A DNA stretch of 64,000 nt from Isoetes taiwanensis. Lineage: Eukaryota > Streptophyta > Lycopodiopsida > Isoetales > Isoetaceae. The stretch is from positions 5,313,606 to 5,377,605 of the forward strand of contig JAJEKV010000052.1 of the NCBI GenBank assembly GCA_021234155.1, written 5' to 3'. A model generated the notes under the pieces. The model did not search any database. It was not told the origin of the DNA and worked only from the letters and a program-made list of their open reading frames with translations. A program made the position numbers and the translations under genes. Positions within the stretch are counted from its first letter, which is position 1. Every line of letters begins with the position of its first letter. This document shows, one piece after another, positions 45,897 to 57,754 of the stretch.

Positions 45897-46910
45897 ATAG
45901 ATTCTTGAGGAATCTATAGGAATCTTAGGATAGTCTTTGAAAATTTTAGGGAATCTCAAGAGAATCTTAGGGACTATGGGAATCTCAAGAGGATCTATGG
46001 GAATCTAAAGAATCTTCATAGAATATACTTGAGAATCTAGGGAAATCTTGATAGGATTTTAGAGAATCAAGGAGAATCTATATAGAATCTTGGGGAATCA
46101 TGTGAATCTTGAGAGAATCCTTGGGAATCTAGGGAACCCCAATGGAAACTTTGAGAATCTAGGGGAATCTTGATGGAACCTTGGAGAGCCTAAGGGAATC
46201 TTCATAGGATCTTAGAGAGTCTACGAGAACCTACATAGATTCTTGGGGAATCTATGGGAATCTTGAGAGAATCTAGAGGAATCTTGGAGAATGTAAGGGA
46301 ATCTTTATAGAATCTAAGGTGTGGAAGAATCTACATAAAATCCTAGGGAATTTAGAGGAATCTTTTATGATCTAGGGGAATCTCGATAGAATCCTGGACA
46401 ATCTTGAGGACTTTCATATGATCTAAGGCAATCTAAAAGAGTATACATAGAATCTTGCGAAATGTAGAAGAGTAGTGGAATCTCAGTAGAATTTTAAGAA
46501 TCTAAGAGAATCTTTCACGTTGTATGTGTTTTGCAAGGTGAATCTTGGAATCTGAATGGAATCTATGGTACTTTAATTGAATCTAGGGGAATCTTTTTGG
46601 AATCTTTGAGAATCTAAAGGAATCTCAAGACAATATTGGAATCTATGGAAATCAAAAGAGAATCTTTGCGAATCTAGAGGAATCCAAGGGAATCTTCATA
46701 AAATCTTTGACAATCTAGAGGAATCTTGATGGAATCCTGTAGAATCTAGGCAAATGTTCATAGGATCTTAGAGAATCTAAGAGAAGGTACATAGAATCTT
46801 AGGGGATCTCGGGAGAATCTTTGAGAGTCTAGAGAAATCTAAGAAAATCTTCTTAAAATCTTTGAGAATCTCAGGAAATCTTAGAAAGGAATCTAGGAGA
46901 GTCTTTCACA
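45897..46910 (+). repeat. GAATCT-type array 2, right part
   Basis: Continuation of the array that ends at 43677, with the same unit types (GAATCTAGGGGAATCTT, GAATCTTTGAGAATCTAG). Copy 3 of the 12-kb element therefore appears to have inserted into a single array of about 1.8 kb. Confidence 0.85.
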
Positions 46911-47067
46911 TTGGGTATATTTCGTAGGTTATTTTTCACACATTTTTGTCACAAATTTCTCCAAATGTGTAGGCCCTAAATAATAATAAACTTGTATATA
47001 GAGAAGGATATTCTTGTAGAGGGCTGCCTGACCGCTGATAATTGGGGCCATCTGAGCCTTCTAAATT

Positions 47068-47077
47068 GCCACGTGGC
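47068..47077. promoter_or_regulatory. G-box GCCACGTGGC
   Basis: The same 10-bp palindromic G-box as at 36837-36846, with a loosely similar upstream context (TAATT(T)GGG...CT(C/G)AG). It lies about 530 bp upstream of the polygalacturonase relic and could have belonged to its promoter. Confidence 0.3.
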
Positions 47078-47604
47078 ACAATGGACGGCTGGCCCTGCTA
47101 CTGTTTCTTCCTGGATTTCTCTTCGAGGACTTCGCCTTTGCGGCCGGTGGGTACATGCTTGACTGGTGCAATTCTAACTGAGCAGCCTACGTTATGCTTC
47201 CCCCAGGTGCATCTGTGTATATTATATAGGTAGGATGATCGTTTGGTGTGAGCCTTTAACATGGCATCTGCCTGAAACAAGCCGGCTTATGTAGTTAGGG
47301 CAGATTTATACAGTCCTATGGAGCTGCGACAGATTTACACAGTGCTTAGATATGGTCTGAGCATGCCATGTGTAGATAGTGCACAGTCGGGCATTAAATC
47401 TTCTCTCTTTGGCAACGATTTGGCGCCATAGCCAAGCCTCTCCAGCCGGATTGTTTTATGTTTTGGCAGTATCTGGCTCTTAGCTGTTTTAGGGTTCAGA
47501 AACGAATGCTTCATGCCATGATTTAGTAGACCAATGCTTTATTGTTACGGTCAATTTCGATGGAGTATGGTCAGAAAACGACTTCCTATTCCTCTATTAA
47601 GACC

Positions 47605-48337
47605 TAATTTTTTCAATCTGACGGATTTTGGAGCCGTGGGTGATGGAAAAAAAACTTAATACTGAGGCATTTGAGAGAGCTGTGGCTTATATAGCAGCTT
47701 TAGGTGATGGAGGAGGCGGGCAGCTCAATGTAGCTCCTGGTTTGTGGCTTACAGCACCATTTAATCTCACCAGTCATATGACCCTTTTCCTTGCTGAAGA
47801 TGCTGTTATTATGGCCACCGAGGTGAGTATATTCCAAATTTGGTTCTAGCTCGTTGAACAATTCCTGTTGCCTTCTCTTATTCTCAGTCCCTAGTTTGCT
47901 TGAGTTGCTACCTTTGCAAGCAAGGTATTCTCAAAAATTAATGGATTATTAGGATAAAGATCTTTGGCAGCTCATGCCTCCCTTGCCATCGTATGGACGA
48001 GGACGGGAGCTTCCAGGACCTCGCTATGGGAGTCTGATCCATGGTCAACACCTTAAAGATGTTGTCATAACTGGTGAGCCATTTTAGCTTAATTTGAATT
48101 ATTTGTTTAGGTTTTCAGCATGCTTCAACAACCATGTCCTTTAAGCAGGTTATAATGGAACTATTGATGGACAAGGACAGACCTGGTGGGCAAGAGCTAA
48201 AAGAAAAGAACTGAATTACACACGAGGACGGCTGGTTCAATTCATGTAGTCTGAGGATATAGAGGTTTCTCATGTTACTCTTAGAAACTCTCCCTGAACA
48301 TTACATTCTTATGATTGTCAAAATGTCGCCATACGGG
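47605..48337 (+). pseudogene. Polygalacturonase-like (GH28) pseudogene, 5' exons only
   Basis: Three exons on the plus strand: about 47605-47822, 47953-48073 and 48149-48337, with GT-AG introns in phase. Exon 1 gives NLTDFGAVGDGK, then after one extra A in an A-run (47645-47652) LNTEAFERAVAYIAAL and FNLTSHMTLFLAEDAV. Exon 2 gives DKDLWQLMPPLPSYGRGREL. Exon 3 gives GYNGTIDGQGQTWWARAKRK, then VSHVTLRNSP. This is the N-terminal half of plant GH28 pectin-degrading enzymes (cell-wall polygalacturonase family). Stops at 48247-48249 (TAG) and 48295-48297 (TGA) both sit where family members have Trp, and a Phe codon is missing next to the second. The catalytic NTD/DD/HG motifs and later exons are absent. 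Clearly inactive. Confidence 0.8.
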
Positions 48338-49229
48338 GTATAACTATATATTAGCTCCATCTACTGCTCCAAACACTGAATTTTGAGTCATTTTTCCCTT
48401 CAAATCTCCTGGCCTATTTTTTGGCTTGAGAAAAGAAGAGGCATGGTTGGCAGTGTAAAACATAAAGATGCCATGCAAGCGACTATTCTTTTAAAAGAAG
48501 CATCTGCTCGATAAACAATAACGGGTGCCAAATGCACACTATAAGCAGTAAGCATTTGAGATTTAACATTATGGCAGATAATTTTGGCAGTGAATGCAAG
48601 CATCTGATAGCATGGAGGTTTCTGCTGCATCTGATCCGGTGATTTGTTCGATTGTAATTTTAATAATGTTCAATGGAATTTACATGTTATATGGTGGAAT
48701 CGGTGCATGTCCCTAACAAGCTTAATAGTAATAAGTTTTATAGTAACCGTCACCATCTTGAGCTAAGATGATTGCTTAAGGTAGATTGAGAATTACCAGC
48801 AATAAAATGAACAAGCTTTGCGAAATTCCTATTCTTTACCTTCTGATATTAAGCTATATGTAATCAACAATCTTTGACGATACAGTATTGGCCCTCACAA
48901 AAATAATCGGGCCTGACTTAGGTGGATATATAGGTTTATTTACCTTTACTTAGTTGCAAAGAACTAGAAATGTAGGCTGGTGTTCCAAAGTTTGTAGCGT
49001 GAAGTTAAACAATATCCTAACGTGGCCTTGATTAAGTCCTTCAGATTGTTTAGTGTCAACCTCAACCAACATGACTGAAAACCCATCTCATGCAACTGAC
49101 GGCTAGGATGAAGCCAGTGTAGAAGCATTGATTTGATGTTTCTAGTTTTTGTTGTAAATTGTATCCCTTTTCTGTTATAAATTGCGTTTCATTTGCAGCT
49201 ATAAGTTGCAAGAGAAAAAAGGAAGTCAA
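48338..49229. other. Between polygalacturonase relic and MYB gene
   Basis: No coding sequence. The last 300 bp should contain the MYB promoter and leader; a TTCTGTTATAAATTG TATA-like phrase lies at about 49170-49184. Confidence 0.4.
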
Positions 49230-50334
49230 ATGGGGCGCCATTCATGCTGTGACAAACAGAAACTCAGAAGAGGTTTGTGGTCTCCTGATGAAGATGAAAA
49301 GCTCGTCCGTTTCATCACCAATTTTGGGCATAGATGTTGGAGCAACGTGCCTAAACAAGCAGGTCTAAAAATTCAGCTCTGTCTCTTGCTCATTTCTCTG
49401 TCCTTTTTTACACATCCTAGTCTGTTGATCTTGTGTTTAAAATTAGGACTTCAAAGATGTGGGAAGAGCTGCAGGTTGAGATGGCTCAATTATCTGCGAC
49501 CCGACTTAAAACGTGGAAATTTCTCATGTGAGGAAGAAAAAATCATCATCGATTTGCATGCTGTTTTGGGCAACAGGCGAGACTCACATTGCCTTCTATG
49601 ATTTGACTTCTTCGAGCTGTAAATTTTCGTTATTCAAATTCAAGATCTCTTAGGTGATAGTTCATGATTGGTTTGATTACCTGCTGTTTAGGGCAACAGG
49701 CAAGACTCATATTGTCTTCCATGATTTGATTTTTCTCGAGCAATAACTTTTCCATCATTCAAACTCCAGATCTCTTAGATGATAGTTCATGATTGGTTTG
49801 ATTACCCAATGTTTGTTTTGTAGCAGATGGTCTCAGATTGCTGCTTGTCTGCCAGGCAGAACTGACAATGAGGTAAAAAATTTCTGGAACTCTTGCATCA
49901 AGAAGAAGCTCAAGAATCATGCCCTTGATCCAGCCAATCATAAAGCAGTACAGGAGAATCCTATTCAAAAACTAGGCACAATCAGAGCACCCCCAGCATT
50001 ATTTCATCTTGAAGAGGACACCATATCTGCTGGTACAACTTACTCCATTACACCTTCAACTAGCTGTTGTGGCCAAGAAGATCCTCATTCCTTTGTAGAT
50101 TGTACTGGAACTGAGCTTAGACAGGAAAATTTTGAACCATTCAAGTATTTGGAAGACAACATTTTCACTTCTGATGAAGGAAGCAACAAGGCTTGGCAAC
50201 TCAGTCAGGTTGGGTTGAAAAGACCAAGAGATTATTTCCAGATTCCTGCATTTGGTGCAGCGGATTATGATATGAAATGGGCTGCTCCTCAGGCATCAAT
50301 GTTCACAGAGTTGCACAGTATCAGTCAGATCTGA
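49230..50334 (+). CDS. R2R3-MYB transcription factor, MYB61/MYB86 type
   Basis: Three exons: 49230-49362 (133 nt), 49447-49576 (130 nt) and 49827-50334, 256 residues in all. The 133/130 exon sizes are the classic R2R3-MYB pattern. The start [20 protein letters not shown] is typical of subgroup 13 (MYB61/50/86/55), regulators of secondary wall, mucilage and stomatal genes in flowering plants. R2 spans about residues 15-63 ([13 protein letters not shown]), and R3 about 64-116 ([20 protein letters not shown], then [11 protein letters not shown]). The recognition helices are intact. The C-terminal 140 residues are acidic and low in conservation, as usual. Intron 1 is GT-AG. Intron 2 starts with GC (CAACAG|GCGAGA), needed to keep the conserved GNRW junction. 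It contains a second copy of its own first 120 bp. Confidence 0.9.
49568..49812 (+). repeat. 123-bp tandem duplication at the exon 2 / intron 2 border of the MYB gene
   Basis: 49568-49690 and 49691-49812 align almost end to end (GGGCAACAGGCGAGACTCA / GGGCAACAGGCAAGACTCA, then matching ATGATTTGA, AGATCTCTTAG and AGTTCATGATTGGTTTGATT). The duplication copies the last 9 bp of exon 2 and the start of the intron, so two GC donors exist. Use of the second would add a stop (TGA at about 49600), so the first must be the functional one. Confidence 0.85.
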
Positions 50335-50680
50335 CTATATTATATTTGCACAATGGTTCCTAAAAGCGTAATAAACATAATAATGTAAATGTTTTTATAT
50401 TTGTAGCCATTAGTTGTGGGATGTTAAATCTGAAGCATACGTCACGACGCTGACATAAGCAGCATCTTCCTATTTATCATATTAAATGAAATGACTAGGA
50501 ACTGCATTATTTGCTGTGAAGGCATTGGCATAAGCAAGAGAGTTGACAGTTTGTTAAACCTGTTCCATATAGCCTTTGCGTTCCAATTATACGCGTCTAA
50601 TATATAGCCTTTGCAAACCACGTTCCATGTGATTTTTAGCAAGAATTAAATTGAGGACAAGAGTGGTAATCTGTAGATGG
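50335..50680. other. 3' flank of the MYB gene
   Basis: AATAAACATAATAATGTAAATG at about 50370 offers plausible polyadenylation signals. No other feature. Confidence 0.4.
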
Positions 50681-50682
50681 TA

Positions 50683-53366
50683 GGGGGGGTCGACCAATAG
50701 TGGCCCGGCCCCCAATAGTGGCTCGCAATAATGTGGACCATTTTTCCCTTTACTTACTTTGTTTATAGCTTAATGTGGACCTTAAAATATTTGCAGTATG
50801 AACTTTCAAGTTTAATTTTGGCCGTCTATGTTTTAGGGCTATCATCTTAGCCGTTGAATTTTAAGAAAGTAACATGATGGCGGCGGACTGTGGCATTCCT
50901 CTATAGTGGATTATCTCCTGCGGCATTCTCCCGTGCAACACATCTCTTAACTGGAAAGGGCATCAGCTTCACGGCCAAGTCCGGCGCCATCCAAGATCAT
51001 TGTTGTGAAGATGCAAAATCTTCAAGATAAGGTTTCGTGGTTCTTTTACTTTTCAAAAGTTTATTTTCTTCATGACACATCTTCTGATTCGTATCTTTTG
51101 ATTCATACAGATCCATGATACAGCTTCAGCTCTTTCAGCTTAAGCTTTTGAATAAATGAGGCTTCAGAAAATGAGGCAGTTTTGGAAGCTTTCACTAATG
51201 TTGTGGAACTCGGGCTAATGATGAACACTTTTGATCGTATGGAGCGATGAAAGAAAACACAGGTATCTTCTGATGAAAAGAAGATGCATTTGATGCATTT
51301 AGCTTGTATTGGGTATGCATTATGCATTTTGTTTTAGTTTTGCTCTTTTATCATCATAAAACTTTATCCAACTTTGAGAAGTGAGAATATTTAATTCTTT
51401 ACCTATTGTTCATTCATGTATGTGTTAGCAAGCCGTACATTTTTGCTATCTGACCAGTTTTCTGCACCACATTCATCTTTGCCTGACCTTCTTCGGGTGA
51501 CAAAAAACACAAGATCGTTTTCTACCTTAGTTCTAGCATATCTTGCTCCTGCTGAGAAGCATTTACTTTGTTCATTTGAAAGCACTGTTGAAATCCAAGA
51601 TTGTTGTTCGGACCCTTCACCTCTTTAACTTCAAATTCCAAGAATGAAGCTGCCTGGAATCCACCCATATTATTAGCCTTCCATTGTAAACCCTTTCTCC
51701 TTTTCCAAATTAGCCTGCTCTTGTGATGCTTTTATTCTTAAATATTGCAATTCCATGTCCATATAAACCATCTCTGTATCCAATAATCCATTTTCGATAA
51801 GAGTTGGTTTCTCCTGTGCTGATAGTTGGAAGGGTTAGATCATCACTATCTCAGTCGTTTATAAGCGGGCGGAAATTCCTCGCCAATCCTTTTGGCGGCT
51901 AGTCACTTCTTTGGTCGGCGTAATCGATCTTAGATGTCAAAGCGGCTTTTGCCTTTGTAAAATGATGTCGATGGAGGAAATCTAGGATGGACCTAATAGT
52001 ATCTTCCATTTTAGTGGTTGCCTATTGTCCCCCAGGGACAGCGGGATTTCTTTTGATGACTAACTTCTATATAATCCCCTCCATTGCTCTTGTTGTGCCC
52101 TTTGTGTGTGTTCTTTGTTTTGTGCCCCTTAATTATTTTGAACTTCGTTTTGTTTTTTCTAAGATGCATTTTCTAATTTGTATTCAACTGCTAAAAAGAC
52201 GGTATGAATTTCGTTTCACTTTCCTAGTTTGAATCCACATGCTAAAAAGGCCATCTTACATTAGGTCTCTGTGCAGGTTGGATTGAAAGGAGTAATAGTT
52301 TTTTTTATGTAATGCATTAAAGTAGAATTGACAAAATGATAAATAGACGACGAAACTTGAACCAAAACATAAATACCCATTAAAAAGCTTTAGTTGGTCT
52401 TGAAATTTGCTGGAACTTATTTGCTTGTTCTCGATATTGAGGCAATGGCTTACCATTTCTTTGTGTATTTTGATTTGCAGATTGCATTCTAAAAAAGCAA
52501 ATGGCGTAGCATTGTTGTGTGTATTTCAACTCAGATTGCGTACTAAAAAAGCAAGGTAAGATGATGAACGCTTTTAGGCAGCGGTAAGTTGGGAGGTATG
52601 TAACCAGGAAAGGTAGGACTTAATCTATAGACAAATACATGCCTACTGATCTATAGTTTTTTTTTTCAAGTTATAAAAGACAATAAGTTATATCTGAAAT
52701 TGGAATTTTGGGGTTCGAATCCCTATTCAGGTTGATAGCTTTTGCATTTTGTCAATCAAGTGGATGCTTTGCCATTTACATAATGTGTCATAAAAGATCA
52801 GAAGCTACTACATAAGCTTTTACTTGTTTCTTCTCATCACAAGTATTTATTTATCATGTTTTATTGTTTTCTTCCTATAAAAATCTTATTTATTCCTGTC
52901 TAGGTTATTAGCTTGATCTATAATAGGGAAGAGTTGCGAGCCACAATGGGAGGAGTTGTGAGCCATAATTGGAAAGAGTTGCAATCCAAAATGGGAAGAA
53001 TTGCGAGCCAAAAGAGAGGGTTTAATTCCTGTTATAAATCAGACTAATTTCTATTGTGCCCAATTTTAATTCTAATAGTGGTTCTTGTTTAGTATAAGTT
53101 GGCCTGCCACAATTCTCTAATTGGATCAAGATACATTTCTCACGTGGTCCACAATTGGAGTTTTTTGTGATTACTTGTGCATTTGAGGAGTACAAGTTTA
53201 CCTCAAAATTTGACCATTGAAACTCATCCAATTTCTTTCCAAAGAAGTTTTCAATATAGCCTAGCATACAATCTTTATAGTCACATACTTGGTTTTGTGA
53301 AAAAATTTAGCACCTCTATTTTTTCGAAGGAAATGTTAACTTGATCCACTATTGGCAGACCCCCCC
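50683..53366. mobile_element. 2.7-kb inverted-repeat DNA element, non-autonomous
   Basis: The ends GGGGGGGTCGACCAATAGTG (50683) and, on the minus strand from 53366, GGGGGGGTCTGCCAATAGTG match at 19 of 21 bases. TA flanks both sides (50681-50682, 53367-53368). The left subterminal part repeats CCAATAGTGGC twice. The right subterminal part has a tandem of about 28 bp repeated four times (52920-53010, GGAAGAGTTGCGAGCCACAA type) whose core TTGCGAGCCA is the inverse of TGGCTCGCAA near the left end (50722-50731). No transposase frame is visible inside. Confidence 0.65.
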
Positions 53367-53600
53367 TAATCTAGGTAGCTTTGCTTGCTCTATACAGTTA
53401 TGTATCTTTATGTTGCAACCCAGAAAAGATAAATAGTTTCTTCTCGTTTAGCTAACCAATGGATACTATTTATAAATAAGGCATTTAAAATAATAATAAT
53501 TGCTTGCACAATGTATTACATGTCTAATCCATCTAGTGCAATAACACATATAATTGTCAACAATAAAATTCAAACCCACGACTATGCAGCCAATACTTGA

Positions 53601-53751
53601 ATTTTTGCAACCATACATCAATACTTCTAGGGAAATATACAGAACTATAAACCTTCCTTACATGTTCTACCTTCTATTTTTGCAACCATACATCAATACT
53701 TCTAGGGAAATATACATAACTATAAAACCTTCCTTACATGTTCTACCTTCT
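53601..53751 (+). repeat. 75-bp tandem duplication
   Basis: 53601-53675 and 53676-53751 are nearly identical (ATTTTTGCAACCATACATCA...); they differ at about two positions. Recent duplication in non-coding DNA. Confidence 0.85.
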
Positions 53752-55014
53752 CGTATCATAGAACTACGGCAACTACCAACTTTATTCTCTCCAATAATTA
53801 CAACTTTTTTTTTTTTTGATTGAAGGCCAGCGTATATATTATATATAGATAAAGTTACAAAATTGATAAACTTTTTACAGGGAAGTATAACCCAATTAAC
53901 TCATAAATGAGTGGAGAATGTTTGGAAAAAAGAAGCAGTTAAATCATGAGATTCAGGTATCCTCTGAGATAGTTCATTTCTGATACTATTCCAAATTGCA
54001 TTTACCAGCAGGCTAGAAAGGAGACTTAAGATGGAAGTTGGTAACCTTCTCTCCAATAATTACAACTTTTACAAGCCAATAGAATATCGTAGAGCGTATA
54101 CCTTAGGCATGCTCTAAACTGAACTTCAACCAAATAGTAAACACAGATAACTAACAGAAATTCAGGCGAATCTCATAACACCCAAGGAAATGTAAAGGAG
54201 AACTTTCATAAATTCTCAGAAAAATGGACATGCATAAATTGGAATATGCAACTGGAACATGAACAAACTGCAACATCCACAACCAGAACATACATAAACT
54301 GGAACATACGCTTTAGGATCAGTTAAATGATTGCCAACTATAACAACCATGTAACCAATGGTTGCTGCTAGTGCCTTCAAGAATTAAGAACTTTCTTTAT
54401 ATGCTGATCCTCCCCGCAACAATATACTTTAAGCTCTCAATTCTAGAACTTACACCCCAATAAATAAATGATCAATCGCATGTTCTTTATAACAATGATG
54501 CACTCAAAATAACAATAATTGCTTGCACAATAGAATAGTATAGAAGCTCAGGAATAAAATAAGTGGGGATGTCTTTCCATACTAACTTCTAGCAGATATC
54601 ATCGTAGGAGCATAGAAGCACAATAAAGCAACCCCATTTTATGATACAGTTCCTATTTCCCAAGTAGAGGTATTGGATGTCTCTAATCTTGGGACCCCCT
54701 TTCGCTGCTTCTTGAGCATTCTGCTACAGTTGCCAATTCCAAGATCCATTGCACTTCCACCCTTGCGAGCTCATCAACATCAACAGCTTCAGTTTGTAAA
54801 GGGTAATATTTGGTAAGGCTCAGGACTTGGTTTCTCGACTTAAAATAAAGCGTACGAACTTCTAACTGAAATTCAAAAAAATTCCATAACACCTAAGGAA
54901 ATTTAAGGGAGAATCTTCGTAAACCCTTAGAAAACTAGAACATACATAAACTAAAATATGCGACTGGAACATGAACAAACCGCAACGTCCACGACTAGAG
55001 CTTTGCGACTCACC
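53752..55014. repeat. Direct repeat pair about 711 bp apart, no gene
   Basis: 54151-54310 and 54862-55005 share a stretch beginning CTAAC(A/T)GAAATTCA and containing AACTGGAACATGAACAAAC / GACTGGAACATGAACAAAC. Between them 54683-54892 is open on the minus strand (LTKYYPLQTEAVDVDELARV) without a recognised family. Confidence 0.5.
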
Positions 55015-55375
55015 GTGACTTGGGAATCTACTCAATATTGTGAAGAATCTATGGGAATCTATATAATAGCGTACAGAACCTAAAAAGGATCTCATAAAAT
55101 CTAAGGGAATCTATAGCAATCTTCCTAAAATCTTGGAAATCCGAGGATATGTCATAAAATGTAAGTGAATGTAAGGGAATTGGAGAATCTAAGATAATCC
55201 TCATAGAATCTAAAGGAATTTCGTAAAATCTAAGGGGACCTTGCTACTCGCCTACCCAACTTTGCACCATAGAAACATGCTAAAACTGGAACATGCACCA
55301 TAACAACGATGACGACACCTTTATCGAATTTAAGGGAATCTACATAGAACCTAAGGGAATATGCTATTGGATGTT
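55015..55375 (+). repeat. Degenerate GAATCT-type array 3
   Basis: Short stretch of GAATCTATGGGAATCTATA and CTAAGGGAATCT phrases, the same motif as the arrays at 42.9 and 45.9 kb, more decayed. Confidence 0.6.
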
Positions 55376-57432
55376 AACTCTATATGTTTCCATGACAGAT
55401 CTTCTCTCAGTATGCTTTAATTATTTTGGTTCAGGGCAGCTAAAGGTCTAACGTTATGTTCAAGATGTTATCCCTTGTTTAACAGTTTCTAATCAAAAGC
55501 ATTGTATCAACTTGGGGACTGATGTATGGCAGATTGAAAATCACCATCCTAGATATTTGGTGCCACGAGTCGGAGAGTTTGTTGCAAAAGACGCATAGGT
55601 TGCCTCGTCAATAGAAGTCAAGTTATAATGCCATGAAAATGTTTAATCCCAAATTTATAATTTACCTAGCTCAAGAATAACATTGTATGTAACATGATAT
55701 CTAATACCAACCTCAAGTATGTGATCCATCCCCCATTGCTTTAATAATTTAGTTAAGTGCTTATACCAGCCCACGCTAGTTTGCAGTGGACTCCAAGAGT
55801 GCAAGATGAGGGAGTCTATCATCACCTAGTTGTTCCAACGGACAAAAACACTCCAAGGTTTGGCATAGTGCTTCAAACTCTCAAGGAATTAGACTTGTCA
55901 ACCAGTATTAAAGCAGTATTAAAGCATATGGCATTTATTGCTTCACGTCTAGCTCTTCCACAATGAATCATTTTTCTCTATCTTTCTACATTTCCTTATT
56001 GCAATTTCCCTACATTGTTAGCCCAGAGCAGGTCGCCTGCAAAACAAAAACAAAGGCCGGAGTATCTTGGCAGAAACAGACTTACAGAATTTGGATCTAG
56101 GCAAAAACAGAGGTCGAATCTTGGCAGAAATAGAGTTTCGTAAGCGGATCTCTAAAAAAAGCAGGTCGGATCTTGGCAAGGATCGGAGTTTTAGAATGAA
56201 TCTGACAAAGACAGAGCTCAGATTAGCAAAAATAAACTTTTACAAGTCGAATTCGACAAAGTTTTACCTGCAAAGAACGAAGAACCATGTGGTTGAATGA
56301 AGAATGAAGGACCCTGTGCTTGAACGTTGTGATCAGGATAAAAGACTGGCGGCAACAGAGCTTAAAGAATCATGAAGAAATAGTGATGACAGAGCTTGAC
56401 GAACCCTAGTCTAACTTGCACGGCCAGCATTCCAACTAACACAAAATGCAAACTCTAATAAATGCAATGGCAATGAAGACGGACCTCGAAGTTCTGGATG
56501 GCGAAAGAGCATGAAATACTAGGACCTTGAAAAAACAGCTATCGTAAAGCTTGACGGCGACCTGCTCCGCCTCAAGAAAGAATTTCTTCCTGTATTCACT
56601 TCCATGGCTACAGCAATGCAAGGATTTCACGAAGCATTGGCTATGGCGGTGCAATTTTCTGTGAGGATCAACACGTGGAAGCTGGCGAGCGGCACGTGAA
56701 AAAAACGTGACAGAATATTTTGAATATATTAAATGGCACAGGATATTTTGAATGGCCTTGATGTGTCCTTATAAACCCAAAAATACGTGTTGTTTAATAA
56801 TGAATTTAGATTGCGGCCTAGAAACTTTTTAAGGGAACAAAAAAAAAAGGGAAAAAGAAAAATCACAATATAAATTACATATGTAGAGATATGTATACAA
56901 GAAATGCCTTGTTTCTCTTTGCCGACGCCCTATGTGTCGGGAAAGGAATCGATGCTCGAACATTTGTTTGCGTATCCTCTTTCCAATAATAGAAACATAG
57001 ACATGGAAAAAAGTTCATGGTCTCTTCCTCCAAGTTGGTTGACTCCAAGAGTCATAAAAGAAGGGGGAAAAACGATTATGAGTGTGCTATGATAATATGT
57101 CTTTTGCTTATGATAACAGCTTGGAGTTCAAAATGTATGGGAAATGCCGACATGTAGAAATTTATTCCTACAATCTAGTTGTTTTGCTTATGGTAGAAAT
57201 TTGGAGCGCAATTTAATAGATTTATTCATACAATTATCCTTCAAATATCCTTCAAACTGAATATCTCAAATCATCCTCTTTCCTTTGCTTCTCCACAGTT
57301 TCATTTTGTTTGTTGAGGATCTTTTCATATTGCATTACATACTCAGCTCATGCATAAGCAAATACAGTGCACGGTATTGGTCAGCTGTTATTAATGTACT
57401 AAAGGCACATGTTAAAACTTAATGGTCATTCA
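55376..57432. other. Left flank of the Copia element, no supported gene
   Basis: Two short plus frames look protein-like (55757-55966 with LQTLKELDLSTSIKAVLKHM; 56904-57092) but have no recognised family or joinable exons. At 56060-56240 GGATCTTGGCA(G/A)AAACAGA phrases recur at about 45-bp spacing. Confidence 0.35.
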
Positions 57433-57754
57433 TGTCGAGGTATATGATATCGAGATCACCATCTTGCCGCTAGACGTGATGTATCAGCACTTACAGCACT
57501 TATAGCACTCAGCACATAAGTGCTGACTAAACACCTTATCAGAGTCTGGCAACGGCCCACCACTTGTCATAATTAGCGACGACATAATTAGGAGTGGTTG
57601 GTGACGGGAGCAATTAATATTGCCTGCCCTCTTGTATATCTTGTATTCTCACATACGTTTCAATACAATTCCATTTTGCCTTTGTTTTGGGAGCTTGTGC
57701 TCCTGATATTGGTGTGCATCCCCTTCTCTCCCCTTTCTTGGTGCAACCTTGACA
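57433..57754 (+). repeat. 5' LTR of the Copia element
   Basis: 322 bp, TG...CA ends. Contains CATAATTAGGAGTGGTTGG and a TCTTGTATTCTCACATACG segment shared with the 3' LTR. It is 16 bp longer than the 3' LTR because of a short internal GCACTTACAGCACTTA-type expansion. Confidence 0.9.

Noticed and set aside
52690-52735. A second tRNA-like element (GGGGTTCGAATCCC)
   Set aside because: Only the B-box is present; no A-box lies at the right distance upstream.
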